DNA from: Prevotella sp902465605
Lineage (GTDB): Bacteria > Bacteroidota > Bacteroidia > Bacteroidales > Bacteroidaceae
Reading direction: 5' to 3'
NCBI GenBank assembly: GCA_902465605.1
Contig: CABQNT010000017.1
Location: 1 to 53,902, forward strand
DNA length: 53,902 bases
The notes under the pieces are model-generated. The model was not told the origin of the DNA. It ran no database searches and saw nothing but the letters and a program-made list of their open reading frames with translations. Made by a program: the position numbers and the translations under genes. Positions 19,240 through 28,685 of the stretch are shown here, in pieces (within the stretch, counting starts at the first letter, position 1; every line of letters starts with the position of its first letter).

Positions 19240-22200
19240 TTAGAATGTTAGTTTTATTCCCATGGTATACGTCCTCTGCTGCGGGTAGTAACCGTTGTTT
19301 ACAGAAGGAGACTCAGGGTCTATGTTGTATTTGGTCAGACTGCTGAATGTCAACAGGTTGAAACCCTCCACATATAGTCTTGCACCCTCAATGCCTATGT
19401 TAGTTAGCCATTGTTTGGGGAAGTTGTAGCCAATTTGCGCAGTCTTTAACCGCATGTAGTTGCCAGAGCGATACCAGAACGTGGAAGAGAAGCCGTTGTT
19501 GTTGCTCGGACCTGAAATCTCAAGACGAGGAAACTCTGCGTTGGGGTTGTCGGGTGTCCACGATTTCTCTACCAAATAAGTTGGTGAGTTACCACCGTGG
19601 TAGAACGGCTTTGTATAGGCCGTGTTGTCTTGGATGCCCGAACCGCTATATTGTCCGGTCAAGGCCACAACATTGTCCAAGCCCCAAGAGAACAGCAAGT
19701 CAAAGTCGAATCCCTTCCAATCACCAAACAAGTTGAACGAACCTGTGTGTGTTGGGGTTGAGCTTTTACCTACATAGCCTTGGTCTTGGGCAGCGGTTAT
19801 CACACCATCACCATTCCGGTCCACATATTTTATATAGCCCGGCAGTGCTTTATAACCAACGACAGTCGGTGAATTGGCTATATCTGCCTCGTCTCTGAAC
19901 AGTCCTGCGTCCATGAAACCATATTTGGCACCAATTTGTTTACCTGTGATGCGTTGGTACTCTGGAGCATTGTCTGTGTCGCCGGCGTATTTCAGCCAAC
20001 GACCATAAGCGTACGACCATATCAATTTTCCACCATAATTAAAATTTCCAATGTGGTTACGATGGGTTAAAGCCACCTCAAATCCCTTGTAATCAGCCTT
20101 GTTTATATTGGCTGAGTTGTGATAGTATCCACCACGTGATGGTGGGAACGCACCCACGACAGACGAAATTTTGTCATACTCATATTTATAGAACACGTCA
20201 AACTCGATGCCTAAAAGGCCATTCCATAAGGTTGCGTCAACACCAAGGTTGTAGTTCATGCATTGTGCCCACCGTAGGTCAGGATTGCCTAAAACGCTGG
20301 CGTACATCATCGACTGACTTCCGCCACCCAGCACCAATGCGTTTTTCACCAATGTCATCGCGTTGCGCCATTGAAATGCGTTCAATCCGCTACTTGTTCC
20401 TGTTTTACCAACGCCAGCACGCAGTTTTAGGTTATTCACCCAGTCGGCGTCAAACCATTTTTCGTTATTGATGCGCCAACCCAATGATAAACTGGGCAAG
20501 AACACCCATCGGTTGTTCATACCACCAAAAAGGTAGCTACCATCATAACGTGCCGAAGCCTCCAAGTAGTATTTATCATCATAGTTATAATTGAGCCTGC
20601 CGACAAATCCAGCCACCCGCGTAAATCCGCTATAACCACCTATCGTAGGCATCTTTTCTTTGCCGTCGCCAGTCAAGTTGGTAATCTTGCTAAGCTCGTC
20701 AAGCTGCAAGAAGTCCAATCCCGTACCGGTTGCACTCAGGGCGTTGCTCTTGTTTTCGCGCGTCTCGGCCAATAACAACACGCCCACGGTGTGCTTGTCA
20801 AACCTGTTGTCGTATGTCACACTGGTTTGTGTGGTAAAGTTGTAACCCTTGCTGGCGGCCTCACTCAGTGACACACTGTTTCCTTGGGCATCGAAAGCTT
20901 TATAATAATTCAATGTCTTGGATGCGGAGGTGGGCAGACTCATCTGCATCACCTCGAAAGGATTGCTTAGCACTTTGTTGAAATAGAAATTAGCATCATA
21001 AGCTCCTTGAAACTTCACGCTTAAGCCTTTCAGCCAAGGCGCGTCATATTTCAGACTGAAATTGGTCTGGACAAACGAGCGATTAGACTTGCTGTATCCT
21101 GACTCATTGATGGATGCCAATGGGGCAACGGGTGACGATGCAGTTGGTGTAGACACAGCATAAGTTTTACCCTGATATTCCATAGTTTCCGGAACGTATG
21201 GCATAGCCCTAATGATCTGCTGTGGAATGTTATGCCAAGCGTTTGGGTCGGCAGAGTATCTGGGTGCGTTGCGCTTCTCTATACGCCCAGCTATGCCCAG
21301 TGTAAAAGTAAGGTTGTCGGTTATTTTCGCGTCGATGTTTGAACGAAGGTTCAGACGGTCATAATCGAAATTGTCAATATTGCCGTTTTCTTTCAAATAA
21401 CCCATCGATGCGAAAAACTTCACCTTGTCGTTTCCACCCGAGGCAGACACATTGTGGTGCATACGGTTTCCTGTTCCAAACAATTTTTTGTACCAGTTGG
21501 TGTTACCCCAACCGTCAACTCCGTCACGCATCTTTTGTACCATTTCATCTGTAAAGACGGGGGCATCGCCCTGCAATTCGCGTGCTTTGTTGTACCAATA
21601 AGCGTACCCGGGGCCGTCAAGCCACACCTGATTTTGTGCGTTCTCGCTCAATCCGAAAGCTCCCGTGTAGGAGATGGACGTCTTGTTTTTGCTACCTTTT
21701 TTCGTGGTTACGATAAACGCTCCGTTGGCATCCAAACCATATACAGACACAGCAGCTGCGTCTTTCAAGATAGACACCGATTCAATTTCATTCGGATCCA
21801 ATCCGTTAAAGTCGGCTGAGGTGCGCCGTATACCATCAATAACGTAGATGATACCCCCTTGTCCGCGCATGGTGAGCGCAGCGTTATCACTACCGGGCTG
21901 CCCGCTAGATTGCACGGCTGCCACACCCGCAATGCGGGGTCCGATAATATTACTGATACTCATGGTTGGTGCCTTGAGTATCTCTTTGTCAGATACCGTG
22001 GAGATAGCGCCCGTAATGCTTCCTCGTTTTTGTGTGCCATAGCCCACTACTACGACCTCGCTTAAAGCGGCGACATCCTCCTTCATCGTAATGTCAATCG
22101 TCTTGCGATTGCCCACCTTCACTTCTTGCGATACCATGCCGACACTTGCAAAAGTCAATATGTCATTGGCTTTAGCCTCGATTTGGTACCGTCCATCAAT

Positions 22201-22380
22201 GTTAGTAACCTGTCCTCTCGTCGTTCCTTTCACAACGATAGACACTCCTACCAAAGGCTCACCGTTCGTGTCGCTGACTGTTCCTGTTATCACATTTTGC
22301 GCATAGCTTGCTGCCACACATGTGACTGTTAGGATCAAGGACACAACAAGCCTCCTGATACACCATCTAATTTTTTCCAT
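19240..22380 (-). CDS. SusC/RagA family TonB-linked outer-membrane porin
   Basis: The protein (1046 residues) is a TonB-dependent oligosaccharide importer. A signal peptide leads into a carboxypeptidase-regulatory-like domain (GTVSDTNGEPLVGVSIVVKG). The canonical SusC segment EVVVVGYGTQKRGSITG follows at about residues 108-124, then a plug carrying DPNEIESVSILKDAAAVSVY and ANGAFIVTTKKGS, and the 22-strand-type barrel ending in MGIKLTF. Its SusD starts 13 bp downstream. It begins 29 bp after the DUF4434-like gene, placing it inside the long operon rather than at its head, whereas susC often comes first in such loci. Confidence 0.96.
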   Translation of the reverse strand: MEKIRWCIRRLVVSLILTVTCVAASYAQNVITGTVSDTNGEPLVGVSIVVKGTTRGQVTNIDGRYQIEAKANDILTFASVGMVSQEVKVGNRKTIDITMKEDVAALSEVVVVGYGTQKRGSITGAISTVSDKEILKAPTMSISNIIGPRIAGVAAVQSSGQPGSDNAALTMRGQGGIIYVIDGIRRTSADFNGLDPNEIESVSILKDAAAVSVYGLDANGAFIVTTKKGSKNKTSISYTGAFGLSENAQNQVWLDGPGYAYWYNKARELQGDAPVFTDEMVQKMRDGVDGWGNTNWYKKLFGTGNRMHHNVSASGGNDKVKFFASMGYLKENGNIDNFDYDRLNLRSNIDAKITDNLTFTLGIAGRIEKRNAPRYSADPNAWHNIPQQIIRAMPYVPETMEYQGKTYAVSTPTASSPVAPLASINESGYSKSNRSFVQTNFSLKYDAPWLKGLSVKFQGAYDANFYFNKVLSNPFEVMQMSLPTSASKTLNYYKAFDAQGNSVSLSEAASKGYNFTTQTSVTYDNRFDKHTVGVLLLAETRENKSNALSATGTGLDFLQLDELSKITNLTGDGKEKMPTIGGYSGFTRVAGFVGRLNYNYDDKYYLEASARYDGSYLFGGMNNRWVFLPSLSLGWRINNEKWFDADWVNNLKLRAGVGKTGTSSGLNAFQWRNAMTLVKNALVLGGGSQSMMYASVLGNPDLRWAQCMNYNLGVDATLWNGLLGIEFDVFYKYEYDKISSVVGAFPPSRGGYYHNSANINKADYKGFEVALTHRNHIGNFNYGGKLIWSYAYGRWLKYAGDTDNAPEYQRITGKQIGAKYGFMDAGLFRDEADIANSPTVVGYKALPGYIKYVDRNGDGVITAAQDQGYVGKSSTPTHTGSFNLFGDWKGFDFDLLFSWGLDNVVALTGQYSGSGIQDNTAYTKPFYHGGNSPTYLVEKSWTPDNPNAEFPRLEISGPSNNNGFSSTFWYRSGNYMRLKTAQIGYNFPKQWLTNIGIEGARLYVEGFNLLTFSSLTKYNIDPESPSVNNGYYPQQRTYTMGIKLTF

Positions 22381-22409
22381 TAATTATGAATTTTAGGTTA
22401 GTGAATAAT

Positions 22410-23480
22410 TTAAATATTAAAATGCTCACAGTATCTATGATACAAGTGACCTGCTTGCAAATATGCAGAATTGGGACTCATGAAGTGCGAGAACTCAAAG
22501 GTAATGGCGTTTTCCATTCCGGCTTTCCGCGCGGCCTCAAGTTTCAACAGCAGTTTCTCCCATTTGATTGGCAGGAAGCGGATGGGCATGTCGCGGTCAA
22601 ACGATTCGATGTTTGTCCAGCATTTCATGCCGTATCTGTCTGCCAACTTTTTGTTCACCACAAGATAATCGTACAATTCGCCATAGTCTACCTGGCCGTC
22701 TTGGAATGCCAAGATATCCACGGCACCCTTGACGTTGCCCAATATCTCGTTCCATTCCTCTTCATGCTCTCTCACGGTGAGAGCCTTGTCGCCACTCATC
22801 ACTTGGTCGGTCTTCACGCCGTGGATATAGGGCGAAACCATGGTCGTGAGGTTACCCGACACGACTTTGGCGTGCTTGCCCACCTCAGCATATATGCGTG
22901 ACATGTTTTTTGTTCGGCGACTGATTTCTTGTGACAGATACCATCCTTTGAAAGATGGATGTTTGCCATATTTGGCCCACACCTCATCGATCAAGCTTAG
23001 GTTCAGGTCTATCTCTTTTTGGAACAGTCCTTCTTGCCAATACTTGCCGGAATCATACATGCCGAAGAAGAAATTCATGCGATGTTTGTCGGCGAGTGTC
23101 AAGAACATTTCTACCAAATCAACTGGTGGATAATATACATCTTCTTTTCCGATGAGAGTTGAGAACGGTGCAGCAATCCACTTTCCCAGTCCGGCACGGA
23201 TGAGAACAACCGTGTTGATGCCCATCTTTTTCATGGCCTTGAAGTCTTGATCCCATTCTTTCTTGCCCCAGTTTTGGTGCGGAATGTCCCAACTTATCTC
23301 ATCCAGAAATGTAGCTTTAATAGGCATGCCCTTCATGGCGTGCGGCGTAGCAAAAGTCTCGCCGTCCTCGTGCTGCACAAAAGCGTTGTCCACCTTGGTA
23401 TAGGAAGACAGAATTTTGCTACCCAGCACAAGCGATGAGGCACCCATCATTTGCTTGATAAAGTTTCTCCTGTTTGTCAT
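22410..23480 (-). CDS. DUF4434-like putative glycoside-hydrolase-fold protein, copy B, Tat-type signal
   Basis: The protein (356 residues) is paralogous to the one at 9073-10167. The ATG at 23480 is chosen because it starts a twin-arginine-like leader (TNRRNFIKQMMGASSLVLG). The longer open frame, by 51 codons, would run back through the epimerase gene. Segments shared with copy A include FLDEISWDIPHQNWG, WLSQEIS-like GWYLSQEIS, NIESFDRDMPIRFLPIKW and ITFEFSHFMSPNSAYLQ, preserving the acidic candidates. It starts 8 bp after the epimerase stop and precedes the first SusC. Function is unknown; a glycosidase-like role is inferred from fold resemblance and context. Confidence 0.75.
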   Translation of the reverse strand: MTNRRNFIKQMMGASSLVLGSKILSSYTKVDNAFVQHEDGETFATPHAMKGMPIKATFLDEISWDIPHQNWGKKEWDQDFKAMKKMGINTVVLIRAGLGKWIAAPFSTLIGKEDVYYPPVDLVEMFLTLADKHRMNFFFGMYDSGKYWQEGLFQKEIDLNLSLIDEVWAKYGKHPSFKGWYLSQEISRRTKNMSRIYAEVGKHAKVVSGNLTTMVSPYIHGVKTDQVMSGDKALTVREHEEEWNEILGNVKGAVDILAFQDGQVDYGELYDYLVVNKKLADRYGMKCWTNIESFDRDMPIRFLPIKWEKLLLKLEAARKAGMENAITFEFSHFMSPNSAYLQAGHLYHRYCEHFNI

Positions 23481-23488
23481 GGTTCGCT

Positions 23489-24682
23489 TTATTTTGTATC
23501 GTTTGCCTTGACTATTTCTTCTAAAGTAGTCCAGCATTGGTACATTCCTCTGGGTACATGGAAACATCCTTTCCATTTTCCACCCTTCAATGGCAACAGC
23601 ACTTCGCCGCGCCTGTTGAGGTATCCGTACCATTCAGCATACTCGTCATCTCTGAAATGTGTCCACGTATATTCGTGTACCTTCTTAAACCAGTCCATAC
23701 ACCTCTTGTCTCCCGTGAGCTGATAGCCCTTGAGCATAGAGATAAGGGTTTCGATGTGTACCCACCACAGTTTCTGATCCCATTCTAATTGCTGGGGAGG
23801 ACAGCCATTGCGATCCATGAAATAATACAGGCCGCCGAACTCTTTGTCCCATCCATACTCCAACATGGTAAGCGCGATGTCCTTGGCTTTTTCTATCAGT
23901 TCGGGTCTGTCCAGACGTTTACCCAAGTCCATGATAAACCACATAGCCTCTATGGCATGCCCCGGTGTTACCTGTCTGCCCTCGAAGCAGTCTACCAAGT
24001 TGCCGTCGGCACCTACGTTCTCCACGATAATGCCGCCAAGCTCTGGTCGGTAAAACACGTCCATCACTTCATGGATGCACGTTTCCATGGTCTCGAGTAG
24101 ATAGCTTTCATCAAGAAGATGCTCTATCTCCAGGGCCAAGTTGCAGAGTATCATGGGCAGTGCAAAATTTTTCATGTTGCGTGTTCCCGGATGTATCTTG
24201 TTCCACTTACCTTTGGGATTGTCTACCTTCGACAGAATGATATCGAACGTTTTCTTGGCGATGGTGGCGTATTCGTCATTGCCTGTGGCCAAACTTAGCT
24301 GTCCGAAAGCCATGGCTGCGAACGTGTACGAGAAGATGTTGTAAGGCTCAACCAATGGTTTGCCTGTCCTATCCAGCGAGAAATACCAGTTGTACTGGCC
24401 GTCATGTCCATGCTTTTTTAAAAACTCTGCTCCTTGGATGGCACAGTTCAACCATTCCTCGTTTTTCTCTACCTTGTTATATAGCATGGCGAACAACCAC
24501 ACCTCACGACACTGCAACCAAATAAATTTGTCGGTGTCAAAAACATTTCCTTTGCGATCCAAGCATGTGAAGTACCCACCATACTCTTCGTCTTGTGACT
24601 TCTCAAGCCAAAAAGGAACCACTCTCTGTAGCAATTCACTTTTGTACAAGTCGGCTAATTCTTTCAATTGATCTATATCCAT
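23489..24682 (-). CDS. N-acylglucosamine 2-epimerase (AGE/RnBP) family protein
   Basis: The protein (397 residues) is a typical-length AGE-family (alpha/alpha)6-barrel enzyme without a signal peptide, so it is cytoplasmic. The N-terminus contains WLEKSQDEEYGGYFTCLDRKG. Internal family segments include KFIWLQCREVWLFAMLYN, TPGHAIEAMWFIMDLG with a candidate catalytic His, and LEWDQKLWWVHIETL with another His. Members interconvert GlcNAc and ManNAc, or act on mannose or cellobiose. In this locus, with a GH20 hexosaminidase and an acetylesterase, a GlcNAc/ManNAc role is reasonable but not proven. It starts 18 bp after the FAD oxidoreductase stop and ends 8 bp before copy B of the DUF4434-like gene. 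Confidence 0.88.
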   Translation of the reverse strand: MDIDQLKELADLYKSELLQRVVPFWLEKSQDEEYGGYFTCLDRKGNVFDTDKFIWLQCREVWLFAMLYNKVEKNEEWLNCAIQGAEFLKKHGHDGQYNWYFSLDRTGKPLVEPYNIFSYTFAAMAFGQLSLATGNDEYATIAKKTFDIILSKVDNPKGKWNKIHPGTRNMKNFALPMILCNLALEIEHLLDESYLLETMETCIHEVMDVFYRPELGGIIVENVGADGNLVDCFEGRQVTPGHAIEAMWFIMDLGKRLDRPELIEKAKDIALTMLEYGWDKEFGGLYYFMDRNGCPPQQLEWDQKLWWVHIETLISMLKGYQLTGDKRCMDWFKKVHEYTWTHFRDDEYAEWYGYLNRRGEVLLPLKGGKWKGCFHVPRGMYQCWTTLEEIVKANDTK

Positions 24683-24700
24683 AGCTATATGATTTAAATA

Positions 24701-26605
24701 TTACTTGATGAAATTTCCCAGTATGTCAACTTCTTTCCAATGAAATGGATCCAACATTTGGTCTATCAGTACGGCCATTTCACCTCGTGTAATGACGTGT
24801 GCCTTGTCTGTTGCCTTAAAATGATATTTCTTTAGCAGTGGCTCCCAATCTGCTTTGATGGTCATTCCCTCTGACTCAGCTACACTTTGAATGACACGCA
24901 ATGCGTCTCCCAATGTCATAACCGAGTCGGTCAACATAGCACCTGTTTGCTTCCATCGTGGGAAAATGTCACGCATACCTTCCAGTTCGCGTCCTTTTAA
25001 TGGTTGGTCAGCCCTCAGCCATGTTTCATTCTTCCAATCTACATTTTTGCCAACCCCTTTCAAGATACCCGTTGAACCAATGTGTTGATAAGGTATGAAT
25101 CGAGGATCTTGTTTCTGAACATCCAGATAGGGAAGCAAATATCCGCCTGCCTTCAATATCTCATCTTGAACATCCCTTACAGACACATCTGTTAAAGGCG
25201 TTCTTTTCTTGAGTGAGAGGGCCGCCAATGCACCAGCTGCCTGACCTATTTGCATCACCACAGGCTGCAAACGTGTTGCACCATTGGCGATATTAGACAC
25301 GGATATGGATTTTTCAGCTACTATCAAACCCTCAACCCCTTGTGGAATGAGTGTTCCTAACGGCAGCCCAAATGACGGAACTGGATAGAAGTGTATGTCG
25401 GGCAGCGTGTGGCTTTCTTTGTAGCGCATGTGGTGATGATCCACTGGATAGTCTCCAACAGCGATGCTGGTTCGGTACAAAGGAGCTGCTTGATTGTAAG
25501 GTGACACCATGTGATTGAGTGTAAACCGAACCGCTCCATGAATTCTCCTGGATTCACGATGATAAGGAATGAAAGGCAGAAGATCTTCTGTGGGATATTC
25601 GTCGTCGGCAAGTCCTATATGACGGAATCCTAATTCGTGCTGAATAAAATAAAGAAAACACAAGGTATGTTCTTTCGCTTTCTTCAAAACTCGTCTGCGT
25701 TGCTTGTCAGACATTTCCACCAAATTGACGTAATAGTCATTTCCGTTGATAGGCCAATTCAGCATAATCTTGCCATTGGGAAGCTGTCCATAGCTCATCA
25801 TCTTTTCAGCCGGCCACATTCTTTTTGGCTCATTGCTGGATATGCACAGCGGGTTGATGCAGCAACAGGCAAAGACTGAAGGGTCATAACCCTTTGGCTT
25901 TCGCATGGGGACGTCCTTTTTATAATCCTTCAAGATGGCAACATAGGTAAGGTCCTGAATAACATTGTTGCCTTTTTCCAAAGCTATGTCCTCCTGCGTA
26001 TCATGGCGACTATCCATGCCAACATCATAGCCTACCCCACACTTGGCTGCCACATCTCCTAATTCAGTAGCATCAATGAGCATTGGTGTTTTAACGATCA
26101 CGCTTTTACCTTGCTTTTTAATCTTCAAGTTCCATTCGCCTTGCTTTTTGCTGATGCGTCTGATACTGCTCTCTTTCCACACTTCGATATTTTTCTCTTG
26201 CGCCACCATGTCGTTCAAGACCTGGTTGCCTACCGAGGGTTCGAAGAGAACTCGGCTTACCCATCCGGTGTTCAAGGCTTCAAGACTACCGTAGTGTTGG
26301 GCAAGACGATTTCTAAATTCACCAAATATGCCAGCAGGCATATTGAAGTTTCCATCGATGGCACTAACACCTGCGCCTGTTAGCATGCCACCCAACCACG
26401 TACTTTCCTCAACCACGAGTACACGCATACCCATACGGGCTGATTGCAAAGCAGCAGATACGCCGCTGGCACCACCTCCTGCCACAACTACGTCTGGATG
26501 CAGATTGCCACCAAAAAGTGATTTGGGCAAAAAGATGAGATACAAAACCAGTATCAAAAAATAAGATCGTTTCGCTTTCATTTGTCGGTTAGATCTACGA
26601 TTCAT
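24701..26605 (-). CDS. FAD-dependent oxidoreductase, exported
   Basis: The protein (about 634 residues) is a large FAD_oxidored-type flavoprotein and the first gene of the glycan locus. The dinucleotide-binding motif is VVVAGGGASGVSAALQSARMG with the adenosine-binding acid in VLVVEES. A conserved ATELGDVAAKCG and a C-terminal GLIVAEKSISVSNIANGATRLQP complete the FAD site. A hydrophobic leader (SYFLILVLYLIFLPKSLFGG) suggests export. The frame is open to 26683, but that codon lies upstream of the transcription start predicted from the promoter at 26653-26684. ATG 26605 is used; ATG 26581 (MKAKRS) is an equally possible start. The substrate is unknown; oxidation of a sugar is an inference from context. 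Confidence 0.85.
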   Translation of the reverse strand: MNRRSNRQMKAKRSYFLILVLYLIFLPKSLFGGNLHPDVVVAGGGASGVSAALQSARMGMRVLVVEESTWLGGMLTGAGVSAIDGNFNMPAGIFGEFRNRLAQHYGSLEALNTGWVSRVLFEPSVGNQVLNDMVAQEKNIEVWKESSIRRISKKQGEWNLKIKKQGKSVIVKTPMLIDATELGDVAAKCGVGYDVGMDSRHDTQEDIALEKGNNVIQDLTYVAILKDYKKDVPMRKPKGYDPSVFACCCINPLCISSNEPKRMWPAEKMMSYGQLPNGKIMLNWPINGNDYYVNLVEMSDKQRRRVLKKAKEHTLCFLYFIQHELGFRHIGLADDEYPTEDLLPFIPYHRESRRIHGAVRFTLNHMVSPYNQAAPLYRTSIAVGDYPVDHHHMRYKESHTLPDIHFYPVPSFGLPLGTLIPQGVEGLIVAEKSISVSNIANGATRLQPVVMQIGQAAGALAALSLKKRTPLTDVSVRDVQDEILKAGGYLLPYLDVQKQDPRFIPYQHIGSTGILKGVGKNVDWKNETWLRADQPLKGRELEGMRDIFPRWKQTGAMLTDSVMTLGDALRVIQSVAESEGMTIKADWEPLLKKYHFKATDKAHVITRGEMAVLIDQMLDPFHWKEVDILGNFIK

Positions 26606-26652
26606 TAGGTTAGGTTTAATATTTAAAAAGTGCAGTTCGTATTGAACTAGGG

Positions 26653-26684
26653 CAAAGGTAAATATATATTTAAGAACAACCAAA
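26653..26684 (-). promoter_or_regulatory. Predicted Bacteroidota-type promoter of the glycan operon
   Basis: Read on the minus strand, TTTG (26681-26684) and TACCTTTG (26653-26660) are separated by exactly 20 bases, matching the Bacteroidota housekeeping sigma consensus TTTG-N20-TAnnTTTG. A start of transcription near 26646 would give a leader of about 40 bases before ATG 26605. Confidence 0.75.
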
Positions 26685-26689
26685 TAAAT

Positions 26690-27149
26690 AATTATATTTA
26701 TATGTCTTTTTAATTATAAAATATTTAATAATTATTTATTGGTCATTTAATAAATTATTTTATTTAATCATACATTTATTATTATAATGTTTATCGTACA
26801 GACAGCAAAAGTACAGGCTGAATGGGTTCAACGTTGTGCAACCGGAAGACTGCTGCCTACAACCACAGCTCTTTTAATGAAGAATGATAATTTGCATTTT
26901 TTTAGTTCAAACAGAAATTTCTTCGTTAAGTTTTCTTCTGCTGCAACGTCTTTTTTAACACAAATGCCGAACGTTTTTTCAAGCAGCTTGTTCATGTCAC
27001 GGAAATACATGAAATATGAGAGGGTTTTGATTATCAATTTGATTATTAGCAGGTTATGTCTTTTTTGAATCTAAAACGTACTCAAAAAGACCATGTGTTT
27101 GGGACAAAATCTCCTTATTTCATGCAAAAAAGGCTTGCTATATGATGTA
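26690..27149. other. Very AT-rich intergenic region
   Basis: The first 100 bp or so are almost entirely A and T with several overlapping TTTAAT/ATTAAA-type palindromic runs, suited to DNA bending or melting near the glycan-operon promoter. The remaining part contains a 93-codon open frame on the plus strand without recognisable motif or homologue-like composition, judged non-coding. No regulator gene (AraC, hybrid two-component or sigma/anti-sigma) accompanies the glycan locus here. Confidence 0.6.
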
Positions 27150-27216
27150 TATTGGGCAGGTAAAGCATGCCAATTGGGAGGTAAAAGCATACCTATTGGG
27201 CGGCAATAGCATGCTG
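27148..27216. repeat. Degenerate 22-bp-period repeat array, three units
   Basis: Three successive units put AAGCAT or TAGCAT at 27163-27168, 27185-27190 and 27207-27212, exactly 22 bp apart. Each is preceded by ATTGGGCRG-like sequence. On the opposite strand each unit reads ATGCTTTT-like followed by GCC and CCAAT. It is the same family as the arrays near 40.0, 45.2 and 53.7 kb and is intergenic, between the end of the thiamine operon and the glycan-operon promoter. Confidence 0.65.
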
Positions 27217-27424
27217 ATTGCGGATTTGTTGTATGTGAATATGGTAAAAGATGATGCTGTTAAGGTTTTGAAATCCTTAAAAATCCGCTTGTTTTATCTA
27301 TTTTGCAATTTTATTTTGTCAAATAAAAAGAATCGGTTTAACAAACGAAAGGTTTGTTGACACATACAAGTATCGTTTCTTGTAAGCCCAGAAGTGCGAA
27401 TCGTTTCCGAATAGAAAAACGAGG

Positions 27425-28087
27425 CTAGTGCATGGTCGTTTTTGCCTCATGAGTTCGATAAACCAAATAATCTCCATCAGATTGAATGCAGAACGATGCA
27501 CCTTCTGCCTCATTGAGTGTACCTTGCCACCAACTTTGATAGGCGTACGATTGCCAACGCAAGCCCTTATTTTCGATACGGTGGCATGAAATATTAAAAA
27601 TACTTACTTGCTGTTTGGCAAACGACTCAAAGGTGCAATCGCCATGGCAAGGTACAAACGTGCCGTAATCGGTCACCATGACAGGCTGCACACCGTAGGT
27701 TTGAAAATAACGCAGCAAGAGGGAGATGTTTCCCATGGTATGATCCTCACGCTTGCCCGTTGCTCCCAAATAGGCGATACGGCTATAGTTGCGGCTGACA
27801 CAATAGCGGGTAGCCTTGGTAAGGTCGTTGTCTGCCTGTTCATGCTCAACATGCAGTACGTCATGAAATTTTCGCTTGGCAGCATCAGACATCGAGTCAC
27901 CGTCGCCAACAACGGCTTCCACCTTATCATATAAAGAGGGATGCAGCAACTCGATGGCGCTGTCGCAACACACGATGCGTGATGCCTGCTGCAAGATTTG
28001 GGCGGGAATAGCATGCTGCGGATAATCTCCGTCTGCTAAAACCACCACGTCAAAATTGGTTGATGAGTTGATGAGCTGATAGTTCAT
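27425..28087 (-). CDS. Thiamine pyrophosphokinase
   Basis: The protein (220 residues) converts imported thiamine to thiamine pyrophosphate with ATP. The family motifs are visible: VVLADGDYP at the N-terminus, VCCDSAIELL, AVVGDGDSMS (metal-binding acids) and LGATGKREDHTMGN (substrate and ATP contact). The start at 28087 overlaps the permease stop codon in an ATGA arrangement, so the ten-codon longer frame is not used. It is the last gene of the riboswitch-controlled thiamine salvage operon, which matches its role in trapping thiamine. Length is normal for the family. Confidence 0.93.
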   Translation of the reverse strand: MNYQLINSSTNFDVVVLADGDYPQHAIPAQILQQASRIVCCDSAIELLHPSLYDKVEAVVGDGDSMSDAAKRKFHDVLHVEHEQADNDLTKATRYCVSRNYSRIAYLGATGKREDHTMGNISLLLRYFQTYGVQPVMVTDYGTFVPCHGDCTFESFAKQQVSIFNISCHRIENKGLRWQSYAYQSWWQGTLNEAEGASFCIQSDGDYLVYRTHEAKTTMH

Positions 28088-28668
28088 GACGCTGCTTGTT
28101 TCATCATTGACTTCCACTTAAAGTATCCTAACACGGCAATAACGACATAAAGTCCGTACAGTCCTGCCTTGAAAGGAATGCCCTTGTACACATATAGCGC
28201 ACTACAAACCACGTCGACCGCAATCCAAAAGAGCCATTGCTCCACATACTTGCGTGCCAAAGCCCATAAGCCAACGAAGCTGAGTGCATTGGTAAAGCTA
28301 TCTAATAAAGGTACGTTGCTGTTGGTAAAGCGCACCAACACATAATAAGTAACGCCCCACGCCAAGGCAAAGAACGCGAAAGTGGGCAGATAATGCTTGC
28401 CGGGCATGTGCGTAATGGGCAGTTCTTGCTTTTTTTGATTGAAGAGTTTGCTGCCCCACTTCCACGCAATATATCCGTAAACAGCAGCCAATGTGTAATA
28501 CACTGCCATGCCCGCATCTCCGTATAAGCCATGCTTCCAATACAAAAACACGTCCATGGCAGGCATCACGATACCCACTATCCACAGCCAAATGCTGGCT
28601 TTATATTCCAAATAGATATAGACAAGTCCCAAAATGGTGGTGACTATATCCAACCAATCGAATGTCAT
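28084..28668 (-). CDS. pnuT: PnuC-family permease, predicted thiamine transporter (PnuT)
   Basis: The protein (194 residues) has about seven hydrophobic segments and the PnuC-family layout (GLVYIYLEYKASIWLW at the start, GLYGDAGMAVYY, LDSFTNALSFVGLWALARK, and a WFWIAVDVVCSALYVYKG-type segment). PnuC proteins are facilitators trapped by downstream phosphorylation. In Bacteroidota, the copies next to thiamine pyrophosphokinase and under TPP riboswitches are assigned to thiamine (PnuT). The gene lies between the TonB receptor and the kinase, giving a complete outer membrane, inner membrane and trapping route. A 266-bp gap with inverted repeats separates it from the receptor gene. Confidence 0.88.
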   Translation of the reverse strand: MTFDWLDIVTTILGLVYIYLEYKASIWLWIVGIVMPAMDVFLYWKHGLYGDAGMAVYYTLAAVYGYIAWKWGSKLFNQKKQELPITHMPGKHYLPTFAFFALAWGVTYYVLVRFTNSNVPLLDSFTNALSFVGLWALARKYVEQWLFWIAVDVVCSALYVYKGIPFKAGLYGLYVVIAVLGYFKWKSMMKQAAS

Positions 28669-28685
28669 GTTGTTATTTGTTAGAA

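Noticed and set aside
26787..27068. 93-codon plus-strand frame in the AT-rich intergenic region
   Set aside because: No motif, no promoter at the right place and composition like the surrounding non-coding DNA.
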